NCBI RefSeq assembly: GCF_037102585.1
Contig: NW_027043829.1
Location: 868,001-932,000, forward strand
Reading direction: 5' to 3'
Origin: Saccharomycopsis crataegensis
Taxonomy: Eukaryota; Ascomycota; Saccharomycetes; Ascoideales; Saccharomycopsidaceae
DNA: 64,000 nt
Under the pieces are notes generated by a model, which searched no databases, was not told where the DNA came from, and was given only the letters and a program-made list of their open reading frames with translations. The position numbers and the translations under genes were made by a program. Each line of letters begins with the position of its first letter. Within the stretch, counting starts at the first letter, position 1. Shown here one piece after another: positions 1 to 10,200 of the stretch.

Positions 1-1095
1 ATGACTTTTGATCAATTCACGAGTTTTTTGCTCACATTTGTGCAAATTTTCTGTGTCAATACCATCAATGTACAAACAAGCTTGCATTTTTATATACTCA
101 TTGACGTAATAATCAACATCAGATGCTAAAGGATCTTCGATTTCCACAAGCTTATTTTGTAATAATGCGGCGGAATCTTCAGTCAAATATGACAAAATGG
201 TCTGGAATGCCAAAGTACCAACAAAGTCAGTATAGTCTGGGCCAATAAATCCCATAGTCAAACTACCAGAAGACTCATCGGTGTCTGGAAATTCAATCTC
301 TCTTACAACACTTTCCTTCAAAGGGAAGTGATCAGGAGATTCTACAAATGGTCTTGGGTTAGGCTTTTCTGATAAGGTTGGTAATTCTGCATCAAATTTT
401 ATCATCGTCTCCAATAGTTCTTTTTCATCAGCTGAACCTGTGACAATAACACACAAATTGTCAGGTCTATACATGGCTTTGTGGAAATCCCTAATTTGTT
501 GATTCGTCAACACTCTTAAACTCTCCAACAAACCGCCAGTTTCGGAAGAATAACCGGATTTTGGAGCGAACAACGTTCTATTGAGCTCCAAGTCCAACAA
601 AGACCAAGAGGCAAAAACCCTTCCTTCCATTTCTGAGTAAACCACACCTTTATCTTTGGCGGCACTATCCACATGGTATACTTCAGTGTAATAACCTTCA
701 TCCGTTAATGTCGGATTAAGAACATGGTCTAAGTAAACTGGCAATAAGTTGTTGAACCCTTCCCAACCAGCGGTTTCCAAAGTGTAAACTGTTCTATCAG
801 TCGCAGTCCATGCGTTGGTACCACTGAATTGAATGTTCCCCAAGATATCTAAAAGCCCTTTATATGGGTATTTCTTGGACCCCATGAATACCAAATGTTC
901 CAAGGTATGTGGAGTTCCAGAATCATCTTCGACTTCAGTAGCCACGGCGAAGTACCCACAAACCATTGGTGATTTTTGATCGATCAAGACCACTTGTAGC
1001 CCGGTTCTTTCAGACTTCCATTTCTTAACCGAAGCTGGAGCGTACTCGACGTCAAAAGAATCGAGGAGTTTAAAGTTATTAACTCCAGATGCCAT
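1..1095 (-). CDS. SDD3: M16-family zinc metalloprotease, SDD3 (YOL098C) type, partial
   Basis: The first 365 codons of a minus-strand gene whose C-terminal part lies outside the window. The protein has the inverted zinc motif of the insulinase/pitrilysin family, H63-T-L-E66-H67, preceded by an acidic DDSGTP stretch. It resembles yeast YOL098C (Sdd3), a roughly 1000-residue M16-type peptidase whose substrates are poorly known. There is no clear signal peptide or mitochondrial presequence, so a cytosolic enzyme is likely. The ATG at 1095-1093 is chosen because the conserved N-terminal region follows it at once. It is divergent from the GTPase gene at 1690. The family is secure; one-to-one orthology with SDD3 is inferred from memory of the family. 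Confidence 0.85.
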   Translation of the reverse strand, partial: MASGVNNFKLLDSFDVEYAPASVKKWKSERTGLQVVLIDQKSPMVCGYFAVATEVEDDSGTPHTLEHLVFMGSKKYPYKGLLDILGNIQFSGTNAWTATDRTVYTLETAGWEGFNNLLPVYLDHVLNPTLTDEGYYTEVYHVDSAAKDKGVVYSEMEGRVFASWSLLDLELNRTLFAPKSGYSSETGGLLESLRVLTNQQIRDFHKAMYRPDNLCVIVTGSADEKELLETMIKFDAELPTLSEKPNPRPFVESPDHFPLKESVVREIEFPDTDESSGSLTMGFIGPDYTDFVGTLAFQTILSYLTEDSAALLQNKLVEIEDPLASDVDYYVNEYIKMQACLYIDGIDTENLHKCEQKTRELIKSH

Positions 1096-1689
1096 TCTAG
1101 ACCCGATTTTTGGTAGTGAGGATATTAGTTTACGGAGAATGATGGTAGATGTATCGATTTCTAGGGGAAACTAAATGCCGTAAGGCAAGTTCAAAAAGAA
1201 ACATTTTCTTTTGAGCCATCGCGTAATCACCCATCGCTCATAACATTATTTTTTTTTTGATCTGCGAATAGGCACTGTGGTGGCCTTCATTTATGGAGCT
1301 CCAATCTAATATTATTGAATTATTGCTGTAAGATATAGTTTTCATATTCTGAGCATGTATTTAGGCCCAGGTAACTAGTCAGGGCCATTTGAATGACCAT
1401 GCGCTGCTCAAGTATGTAACCTCCTAGGCGCACAAAGTCTAATGGGGCTGAAGAATAAATATTTAAGCAAATTCTCTCAATATTCTACCATTTCACCATA
1501 TTTGGTGGTTGATGGTATTGATCTTCCTCAATTGTAAGCTTTTCCCGTTATGGTGATGTAATTGCTTCTCGATGATGAGCTTACAAAAAAAAAGTATACA
1601 AAAAAATCATTATCAAATGAAAAAAAAATCCAAATCTGGACTTTTTGTATTTTATTTATTAGAGATTCAACAAAAGTTAGCAGAGGAAA
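1096..1689. promoter_or_regulatory. Shared divergent promoter region SDD3 / ZNG1
   Basis: This 594-base gap lies between two divergent genes and must carry both promoters. It holds a T-run near 1250 and A-runs just before the ZNG1 start. I looked for a zinc-response (Zap1-type) element and saw none. No RNA gene or short reading frame is supportable here. Confidence 0.4.
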
Positions 1690-2967
1690 ATGGATGACGA
1701 AATCCCCGATTTGGTTGAAAGTATCGAGCAAGTGAATGACTCAAAGTTGCAAAAGATTTCCCAACCAGATACTGGTAACTTGAAAATAATCCCGTCTTCA
1801 ACTCCGAATGCTACTGACAGAAAAGTGCCCATCACCATCATCACCGGTTACTTGGGGTCTGGGAAGTCAACTTTATTGAACAACATTGCCAAGAAAGGGG
1901 ATAAAAGAATAGCGGTAATCCTCAATGAGTTTGGAGACTCTAGCGAGATTGAGAAAAGTTTGACGATCCAAGATGATTCTAATACATATGAAGAGTGGTT
2001 GGATCTTGGAAATGGATGCTTGTGTTGCACAGTTAAGGACAATGGAGTGTCTGCGATCGAACAATTGATTGATAAATCGAAGGATAAGATCGATTATATC
2101 TTTTTAGAAACTAGTGGGGTGGCTGATCCTGCTCCTATCGCCAAGATGTTTTGGTTAGATGATGCATTAAGTTCAAATATCTACATCGATGGGATCATCA
2201 CCGTTTTGGACTCCAAAAATATCATTAAAAATCTACAGGATTATGGAGGCCATCGTCATAAACAATCTAGCAGTGATGAAGGTGAAAGTCGTGAAAGTCA
2301 TGATGATATGGAAGAAAACACAACCACTGCCGAGTTACAAATTGGTTTGGCAGATGTGGTTATATTGAATAAATTTGACTTGATAGAATCAGACGTTGAG
2401 GAACAACAGAAAATCGAGAGGGCAATCAAGGAAATCAATTCGGTAGCCCCCGTTTACAAAACTTCGTTCTCGGATATTAAATTGGAAAATATCCTTGATT
2501 TGCACGCCTTTGAAAATTGTGATAAGAATTTGGAGCAAGAAGCAAAGATGAGGAATGCTATATCTACCGACGGTGCTTTTCACAACCCTATCATTTCTAC
2601 AGAAGTTATACTGTTCCCTAAAATTAAGAATATCAATGATATTATGCCTAAATTAGAGAAATTTTTCCAAAGCGTATTATGGGGAAATGAAATCGCTGGT
2701 AAGAAGGTTGAAATTCATAGACTTAAAGGGATGATTGTCGAAGAAGGTATCGCAACCCAAAATATCTCAACCGTGGTTCCAACCGATAAGATCAAAGTTT
2801 TTCAAGGCGTGAGAGACACTTATGACATTTTTGATGGTTACTATAATCCAGAAATTCACAATGATGGGGTATGTAAAATCGTTCTTATTGGAAAACATCT
2901 TTCCAAGGGCTCAATCATTGAGGAAATCAAAAAATTTGTGGGTAATTCATGTGGCGTTATTAGTTAA
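1690..2967 (+). CDS. ZNG1: COG0523/CobW-family GTPase, zinc-transferring ZNG1 type
   Basis: A 425-residue G3E GTPase. The Walker A GYLGSGKS is at residues 53-60, the metal-binding CLCC motif at about 110-113 ([11 protein letters not shown]), and the guanine-specificity NKFD follows a His/Ser/Asp/Glu-rich loop (about 190-215) that could also bind metal. The CobW C-terminal domain makes up the last third. Known members (yeast YNR029C, human ZNG1) hand zinc to methionine aminopeptidase 1. The N-terminus IPDLVESIE (residues 5-13) resembles the CPELVPIE segment that vertebrate ZNG1 uses to dock on METAP1, although the Cys is absent. In S. cerevisiae its neighbour is ALG12, which here lies one gene away. 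Confidence 0.9.
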   Translation: MDDEIPDLVESIEQVNDSKLQKISQPDTGNLKIIPSSTPNATDRKVPITIITGYLGSGKSTLLNNIAKKGDKRIAVILNEFGDSSEIEKSLTIQDDSNTYEEWLDLGNGCLCCTVKDNGVSAIEQLIDKSKDKIDYIFLETSGVADPAPIAKMFWLDDALSSNIYIDGIITVLDSKNIIKNLQDYGGHRHKQSSSDEGESRESHDDMEENTTTAELQIGLADVVILNKFDLIESDVEEQQKIERAIKEINSVAPVYKTSFSDIKLENILDLHAFENCDKNLEQEAKMRNAISTDGAFHNPIISTEVILFPKIKNINDIMPKLEKFFQSVLWGNEIAGKKVEIHRLKGMIVEEGIATQNISTVVPTDKIKVFQGVRDTYDIFDGYYNPEIHNDGVCKIVLIGKHLSKGSIIEEIKKFVGNSCGVIS

Positions 2968-3036
2968 CACACTCCTTAGATACGAAGATATGATCATAAT
3001 ATACAGACTATGACAATAATGCATTTATTTATGAAT

Positions 3037-4653
3037 TCAAAGTTTGATGTAAATTTTAAAGTAATGGAAAATTTCTGCTACTGCATTGATGGCAAGGGTA
3101 TAGCCGATCATAGTGGTGATCCCAACCAAAGACGAAGCATCCAAAGTGTTGATATTCATATTCACCAATCCTGTCAGAACATTCGAAATCAAAAAGAATA
3201 ACAATCCATTATTATTAATCGCCTCTAGTGAATATGGAACATGATTGTAACTATTTTGGTTTGCGTCTTTCTTCTCAGAATTAAAATACGCAAAGAGCTT
3301 GTTAATTAACTTGAAACCCACAAGGAAATTCAAATTATAAGCAATGACGAAAATCACATATTGGAAATTGGCAAATCTTCTAGAAACTTGGGTGAAAACC
3401 GATGTTGACTGGCAGTATAAGGCCAATATGTCGAAAAACACTGTGTAAATAATTAAACAGCCATCTGAAGAACGACTCAACTGAGATCTTATCCATAGAT
3501 ACAACTTGCTATGCTTATTCTTTGTCGAGTAGAAATCTTCAATTTCTGACTGAGTGGAATTTTTGATCAAGTTAAATGGGGTGACGATACTTGGTAGTAA
3601 GAAACCGCCGATGGATTCCCCGACTAAAAAGATAGAAATATAGCCTATCATTGAGCTAATGCCTTCTTTATTCTGATCGAATATTGTAACTCTTTCTTCA
3701 TCGAGTAAATATTGTAAATAGCTATTGTCATCCTTCTTCAAAAGGTACTCGTACGCCAAAGAAATTGCCAATCCAATTAAAACATTGAAATTATTCAAAC
3801 GTAACATGGAGAACACAAATTCAAGGATGTATTTGCAAGGTTGTAACAAACTTAAAGTGACAAAGAAATTCCAATGGACACCGTATTCGGACACATGTTC
3901 TTGGTAACTCAAAAGTTTAACAAGGAACAATCTTCCAATCCCTAAACAAAATACAGTGAACGAGTCCTTGAAACTAAAAAGAATCTTTTTGACTAACCCC
4001 GTCAACTCATAGGTAAATGACAAGTTCTTCTTTTGATTGAATTTTGACCAAATTGACAGACGAGCAGATACAATTCCCATGGAAAACACAAAAGAGCCAA
4101 CCCCGAGATCCATCAATGAGGTACCCCAAGTTTCACACTTGGCAAATCTTCTTGGAAAAATCTGGAAGTCCACAGCCAAGATAGCGATTGAGGTAATCAC
4201 AAGCATTTGAGATCTATAAACAGTGAGGTAAGATATTTTTGGAAGGAATTTTTTCTTGTCAATGGTGGAAATATTTGGCCTGCCATCCCTTTTCGTGTGG
4301 TTTTTGGAGCTAGATGATGACGATGATGGACTTGACTTATTTGTCAACGTTAACGTAACAACTGGAATCAAAATACCATAAATTAGCAGAATGATATTAT
4401 CTGAATATGTGGTGATAGATAGTAGTAGTGCTAACCAGTTAAGTAAATAATCAAGTACCACAGTGAACACATTCAAGTTAGATTTTTTATCCTTGGAAGT
4501 GAAAATTTGAGTAAAAGTGTTTAGAAGACAGTATGAAAAATAAGTGATCAAAGAGATAGATGTAACAAGGTAAACATCATGGACTGTACCACCAGTGAGA
4601 CCGGTGACAAATTGCTCTTTTCTAATTTTCAAATCGTCAGCTAAACCAGGCAT
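3037..4653 (-). CDS. GWT1: GPI-anchor biosynthesis inositol acyltransferase GWT1
   Basis: A 538-residue polytopic ER membrane protein with a long series of hydrophobic segments. The family N-terminus KEQFVTGLTGGTVHDVYLVT is plain, as are the conserved Trp/Arg-rich loops (RRFAKCETWGTSLMDLGVG). Gwt1/PIG-W adds a palmitoyl group to the inositol of GlcN-PI early in GPI-anchor synthesis, and it is the target of the antifungal manogepix. The open frame continues 9 codons upstream to a TTG; I take the first ATG at 4653. A low-complexity Ser run and a Lys/Arg stretch sit in a cytosolic loop near residue 120. The gene is divergent from ALG12, another ER glycosylation enzyme, and converges on ZNG1 with a 69-base gap. 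Confidence 0.93.
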   Translation of the reverse strand: MPGLADDLKIRKEQFVTGLTGGTVHDVYLVTSISLITYFSYCLLNTFTQIFTSKDKKSNLNVFTVVLDYLLNWLALLLSITTYSDNIILLIYGILIPVVTLTLTNKSSPSSSSSSSKNHTKRDGRPNISTIDKKKFLPKISYLTVYRSQMLVITSIAILAVDFQIFPRRFAKCETWGTSLMDLGVGSFVFSMGIVSARLSIWSKFNQKKNLSFTYELTGLVKKILFSFKDSFTVFCLGIGRLFLVKLLSYQEHVSEYGVHWNFFVTLSLLQPCKYILEFVFSMLRLNNFNVLIGLAISLAYEYLLKKDDNSYLQYLLDEERVTIFDQNKEGISSMIGYISIFLVGESIGGFLLPSIVTPFNLIKNSTQSEIEDFYSTKNKHSKLYLWIRSQLSRSSDGCLIIYTVFFDILALYCQSTSVFTQVSRRFANFQYVIFVIAYNLNFLVGFKLINKLFAYFNSEKKDANQNSYNHVPYSLEAINNNGLLFFLISNVLTGLVNMNINTLDASSLVGITTMIGYTLAINAVAEIFHYFKIYIKL

Positions 4654-4983
4654 TGTTTCCACTGTATTGTGTAAAGCCAAAAACCTTTTGGGAGGCAGTT
4701 TGACAGCAGCACTTACGGTGAAATATCAGTGGGACCGTGAGAGCGTGACCTTGGTAACTAAACCCCATTTTTAAGGGGAATTGTCAACACTTTGTTTGAT
4801 TATTTCACCCAACAATATTCCATATTTATATGTATACCACGTGATTATGTAATCAAGATATAACCCATTAATTGCGATGAGGCCCATGTGTTTCAAACAG
4901 GCTCTTTTTTTTTTCTGTCTTCCAGAAACAGCAATTCATCTCCAAATTCACACACAATTTTTCCAACACGGTAGATCGTTACA
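4654..4983. promoter_or_regulatory. Shared divergent promoter GWT1 / ALG12
   Basis: These 330 bases separate two ER glycosylation genes transcribed away from each other. An E-box CACGTGA (4838-4844), the core bound by Cbf1-type bHLH factors in yeasts, and an exact GCGATGAG (4874-4881), matching the PAC element of growth-regulated genes, lie close together in the middle. A T-run and a pyrimidine-rich stretch precede the ALG12 start. Function is inferred from motif match and position only. Confidence 0.45.
4838..4844. promoter_or_regulatory. CACGTGA E-box (Cbf1-type)
   Basis: An exact CACGTGA lies 140 bases upstream of the ALG12 start and 185 bases upstream of the GWT1 start. The motif is the consensus of Cbf1/Tye7-class bHLH factors. 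A chance occurrence cannot be excluded. Confidence 0.35.
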
Positions 4984-6828
4984 ATGGCAAAGTTGGATTT
5001 CTGGGATGCCTTGTTGGTTGGGCTAATCTCTATTCATTTGGTGGTATCACCATTCACCAAAGTCGAAGAATCGTTCAATACTCAAGCAATCTATGATTTT
5101 GTGAACTACGGTCTCGATTTCTCAAAATTCGATCATTTGGAATTCCCAGGTGCTGTTTATAGAACTTTTGTTGGGTCTGCTGTGTACGGTTACATCACAA
5201 AGTTTTTCAAGAGTTATCTAATTACCAGCGATACCCCAACCCAATTCGATCTTCAGTTATTATCTAGGGGACTATTGGGTCTTGTGAATGGTATTGCCAT
5301 GATTATTTTACGTCATGCCGTTATCGACACCGTTGAAAAGGTTGGCAATAGTAAAGAATTCGATATCTCGATCTTTGAAGTGGATTCTGTGGTGAAAGAT
5401 GAAAACACTGGTGAAGTGATCGCAGAAGAAGTTGAAGAAGAAGTCGATGTGGTGGAAAAAACAATCTCCGAACCAAAGTCTGCTATCGGTTTATATTATG
5501 CCCTTTTTCAGTATTCTCAATTCCATATTATCTATTACTCCTCGAGATTTTTGCCAAACTTTATTGCTTTACCATTAACCAACATTGCATTATCTCTCGT
5601 TATCAAAGCAAACTATCCGTTAGCATTCATGATTTTGACTTTCACCGGTATAGTGTTCAGAGTCGAGGTCCTTGCATTAGCAGCTTCTTTATTCTTTGTG
5701 AGTGTTTTAGTCTTTGGTAGAGCTCCATTTTGGGCCTCGGTTTCCGCATCATTCTTTGGTGTTTCAATTGGCGGTATGGTTTCTTTCTGTGTTGATTCTA
5801 AAATCTGGAAACCAACGGTTGATGTTTCTGCTTTCTTGATGAACCCGGCCATTGGAATCATTCCAGAAATCTCTAGTTTCATCTTCAATGTTGTTGAGAA
5901 GAACGCTGAAAAGTGGGGAGTTGAACCATTCAGCGCTTATTTTACCACTTATATGCGGAAACTTTTCGTGCCACCAACCGTTGTTTCGATGGCATTGACT
6001 GGCATTTATAATGATCCAACCAAAAGTCTTCATTCAATAACCATTCTCGGGCTTACAGCGTTGCTCCATATCTTGATCATGTCTTTCCAACCTCACAAGG
6101 AATGGAGATTCATCATCTATGATATTCCATGTATTACTTTAGTTGGGGCTGCTGGGGTGGCAAAATTCTCGCGTACCTCAAAGGCGTCCTTATTCAGCAA
6201 ACTTGCAGTTTTGATCACCTTGGCTTCTTGTGCCCTTTCATTTGTTGCTAGTGGATTCATGCTATATTCTTCCTCGATGAACTACCCTGGCGGTGTGGCC
6301 CTCCAAGCCTTCAATGATTACATCATCGAAAGATACGAAAGTGGTAGCTTACCACCTAATCAAAACTTTGTGGTGCACTTGGATGTTCTTCCAAAGATGA
6401 CGGGGGCTACCTTGTTTGGTGAATTGCAACCAGAGTTCCTTGCCTCAAGAAATATCTCTATTACTTACGATAAGACGGAAGACGTTAGTACTTTGCTATC
6501 TAAATGGAGCGAATTTGACTTTTTAATCACTGATATTTATAATCGTGGGCCATCAATTTCCGTGGCAGACTTTTCAGAACGTACCGACAATCAACTAGTC
6601 ACAGTTTCTGGTGCTGAATGGTACCAAATTGCTACGATTGATGCGTTCCGTGGTATTACACCACGCCCACTAATCGTAGATAATGGCTTCAGACCTCAGG
6701 TTGCCATTATGAATCTTGTGAAGGAGGTTATTGCTAAAAAGTCTCTTTTGCCTGTGAAGACCTTTATTGATTCTGGAATCTATAAGGCTCCTGCGGTTTA
6801 CATCTATGAAAAGCAACAGCTTATGTGA
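4984..6828 (+). CDS. ALG12: Dolichyl-P-Man:Man7GlcNAc2-PP-dolichol alpha-1,6-mannosyltransferase ALG12
   Basis: A 614-residue multi-pass GT22-family mannosyltransferase of the ER. The first lumenal loop holds the family signature KVEESFNTQAIYDF (about residues 27-40) followed by DHLEFPGAVYRTFVG, and HKEWRFI near residue 375 is the second typical motif. Alg12 adds the eighth mannose to the lipid-linked N-glycan precursor. An acidic insert (about residues 125-162, rich in Glu/Asp/Val) lies in the loop after the second membrane segment and makes the protein longer than the yeast enzyme (551 residues). It shares its promoter with GWT1. Confidence 0.93.
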   Translation: MAKLDFWDALLVGLISIHLVVSPFTKVEESFNTQAIYDFVNYGLDFSKFDHLEFPGAVYRTFVGSAVYGYITKFFKSYLITSDTPTQFDLQLLSRGLLGLVNGIAMIILRHAVIDTVEKVGNSKEFDISIFEVDSVVKDENTGEVIAEEVEEEVDVVEKTISEPKSAIGLYYALFQYSQFHIIYYSSRFLPNFIALPLTNIALSLVIKANYPLAFMILTFTGIVFRVEVLALAASLFFVSVLVFGRAPFWASVSASFFGVSIGGMVSFCVDSKIWKPTVDVSAFLMNPAIGIIPEISSFIFNVVEKNAEKWGVEPFSAYFTTYMRKLFVPPTVVSMALTGIYNDPTKSLHSITILGLTALLHILIMSFQPHKEWRFIIYDIPCITLVGAAGVAKFSRTSKASLFSKLAVLITLASCALSFVASGFMLYSSSMNYPGGVALQAFNDYIIERYESGSLPPNQNFVVHLDVLPKMTGATLFGELQPEFLASRNISITYDKTEDVSTLLSKWSEFDFLITDIYNRGPSISVADFSERTDNQLVTVSGAEWYQIATIDAFRGITPRPLIVDNGFRPQVAIMNLVKEVIAKKSLLPVKTFIDSGIYKAPAVYIYEKQQLM

Positions 6829-7263
6829 ACTATTAAAAAAAAAATCTTATGTGTACGTAATTAATATCATCAATTCTGTCATTATCTTTCTTTCAAAGAA
6901 AAGAAAAATAGTGATTTGGCCTATCTGATTGGATGTATATATATGTATATGATATGTATATTGGTTTGCAACTTTTATTTAGTCGGTACTTTTTCTTTCA
7001 ATTAATGCTATGACATGGTGATAGTAATGAATATCAGGAACTCCACCTTGTAGGTAGAGCTTAAGATTATGTATCTTTGTCTATCTGTTGGGCTTATAGA
7101 AAACAAGAAGATGATGATCATGACGATGATGGTAGCATTGAGCGTTCACAGCTTTATGCAATGAGCAGTAAGAAAAAATACACCCAAAAAAAAAAAAAAA
7201 AAATTCAGGATGCGGATCAAAGTTAATCAGTTGACATAAACATAAAGCAGCATTGAGGCAGCG
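6829..7263. other. Intergenic region, ALG12 3' end to the 7264 gene
   Basis: This 435-base stretch holds a TATATATGTATATGATATG segment (about 6936-6956) of the kind used as a yeast 3'-end efficiency element. A pure A-tract (7183-7202) lies 60 bases upstream of the next start and is typical of nucleosome-free yeast promoters. No gene is visible. Confidence 0.4.
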
Positions 7264-10200
7264 ATGAGCGGGAAAAGGAAACCGTATGATGCGCTAATAC
7301 ACTTTTATAGAACGGCCAGAATATCCAATCTCAAGCATCCGCTAGAAAAATCAACGGTATTGACTAAATCCCCTGAAGACCTTAGGACCATCAGTTACAA
7401 TGACATTGAGAAGCACGATCAACATTTGCAGGAATTTCGATTCAAGAAGTATCTACACCCCAGTATCAATCCTTTGAATTCCAAAAATAAAGTGAAAAAG
7501 TATCGAGATCAACTACAAAATGAACGGTATCATGATCAAGAAAGGATCACCAATCCGAAATTTGTGCCGTTGGCCATCACCAATAATGAATTTCTTGCCA
7601 TGAAGCACTACAGAAACAAGGATGCTTCAAATAAGGGCGATGCCATGAATTCCAAATCTTTTGATATGAATTTGGCCTACAAGATTTTAATACAAGACGT
7701 TTTTTCTGTGGGGACAAGCTCTCAGGTAATGTTGCACCATTTTAGAAACGAGGATGTTACTAATGCGGTTGAATCATCACCAAGACTTCTTGACGAAGAT
7801 GGTATCCCTTATATGGAAAAAGTAGATGATATCAGGAAAAAAATAAAGTCAAAAAAGACAGAAAATACCGGTTTCATTGGAAAACCCCTCTCCGTTGATT
7901 TTGAAGATGGCCCAGATAGCGATTTTTCGGATATTTTCAGTAAACCAAACGGTACACTACAAGACCCTGAAGCAAAGTTCCCACAAAGAAGTCCCATAGA
8001 TTTTTTAAGAGTTCAATTGAGCAATAAGATAAGATATGATACTGCTCATAAGCAGACTAGTGATGAGTTATTAACACTTCTAAAAGAACGGATTGAGGCC
8101 AATAATTTGGAGAAGAAATCGGTATCAGAGGAATCAGCTAAGCAAGCAGTTACGGAATCAACAATAAAAAATAAGAATTACAGTGCTGTCGATGCTTGTT
8201 TCGTGCAAGAAACAGATCAAAAAGACTCAGTACCTGAAATGGTTGGATTAGAAAACGATACATACAAAATTTACTCTTTGGAGACCAGAGACACCGAAAT
8301 TTTCTATAACCTTCCTAGCAAAAAGGAGTTTGTCAGCGAACCAGCTTACAATTATTTGATTGAGAAATGTTTTGGCTTTGAGTTTGATATAGATTCAAAT
8401 ATATCATCCAAAGCATACATCACGTCCCTATATCATATCTTCAATGTCAAGGCTATTGGCTTCACCAAAGATAATAAAGATTATGATACCCTTGTGTCAA
8501 TGAGCCACATTATCCATCCAATCGATCCCACAAGAAAGCTTCCCTTGGTGAATATGAGTCGTGTTACAAATGTTGAATTTGTAAAGCTATATCATAGTAC
8601 ATTTAATGGCTCAATGCATGTTTTTTGTTTAGTTCCTGACGTATTTGAGCAAGACTTGAAAATTTGCGAACATTCTGAGTTGGAGCCTCGTTCAGGGAAA
8701 GACTTTGATTTGCCATTGGTTGATATGAATGGTGAGATTAATAGAGATCTTGTACCAGAAAGTTATAGAGATTTGAATACCAGAGATGAAATTATGAAAA
8801 AGATTATCAAAGACTTGAAACTCGAGTCGATCAGTGAATGTGCCGGTTTCTTGGGAAATCCAATAGACAATACCATTATAAGAGCAACAAAGACCTATTT
8901 AAAGCATGAAGCCACTGATGAGGAAATTTGTTTGACCGAGTACTCTAATGGCATAGAATTATTGTCGAACAAAGTAGTTAATATTCTTCTGACGGTAGAT
9001 GGGTTTAAATCAATCATCAACCAGAAAATATTTTCATACGGTGGGTTCTTGGAGCACGCCAGACCTTCTATAATAGGGAATAAACAAGAAGAATTAATTT
9101 TGGATTCCTTAAATGTCGATACCTCAGACACCCGCTGCAATGAAAATAAAAAACAGCAACTTGAAATAGAAAAGAATTATGAATCTTTGGGCAAAAGGCT
9201 TGACGCTAAACATGTATTTCCAAAGCTCCCAAGAAAGAAATTCACATTAGTTCCGCAAATAATGTATGAGTCCGGGGGAGAATTGAAACCCCTCCCTTCA
9301 TTTGATGTCAAAGAAATCTTTTGTCAGCCAAATTTCAATGATACAAGTAAAGAATATTTGAGCCTTGATTCTATAGATTCTCTCTTTACTAATGGCTCAA
9401 CCAATGGTAAAAAAGGATTGAAGAACCTTGATGCCATAAGAGGAATGTTATTGAACGTGAATAGTAATAATCAAGTGATTATATCTGATGCAATGTTTGA
9501 GAAAGAGAAACGGTCTGTTGGAGCAATCGTTAATTTTTTTGAGTGGTACAGAAAGTATTATGAGAGTGATCCTAACAGGAAGATCAAGATGGATATCATG
9601 AGCCATGTGTGTCGTACAAGCCAATACGTTAGACCTTGGGATCTTTATATTGCTCAAAAAATTATGATACTAGTCAATAACTTTGAGAGTTCTTATGGTA
9701 GAAGAAGTTTGCAAGAAATGAACAAAGGCCTTGATGATTTCTTATATGATTATATATATGGGTATTTGGAGATGATCAAGAATGAGTTGTACTTCAACAA
9801 AAATTTTGACAACAAAGATCTCAGGGAAAGAAGGAAGATGATTTTCCATCTTCTTGGGAATGCTCTCTATCATTTCAGTAATACGCTATTCAAATTCAAG
9901 TACCCAAGACTCTCGAAATATTATTTTGATACTTCGAATTTCACGGCTGCTGATAAATTCACGACCTCGTCCCAAAGGAAAGAAGAGTATGACTTGGGTC
10001 ATTTTTACATTTTCTTTGGCAAGGCGATGTCGGATATTAGATTGGATATTGTTTCAATCCTTGGGAAAAATTTCATCGACCCTAAAGAAAACTTGGTTGA
10101 AAATGATTTCAAATCGAATTTTTACCACAAAGTTGCCAATTTACCAAAGTCGATAACCGAAAAGATGAAGCATGTAACTAGTATCCAGGCTTTGAAAGGT

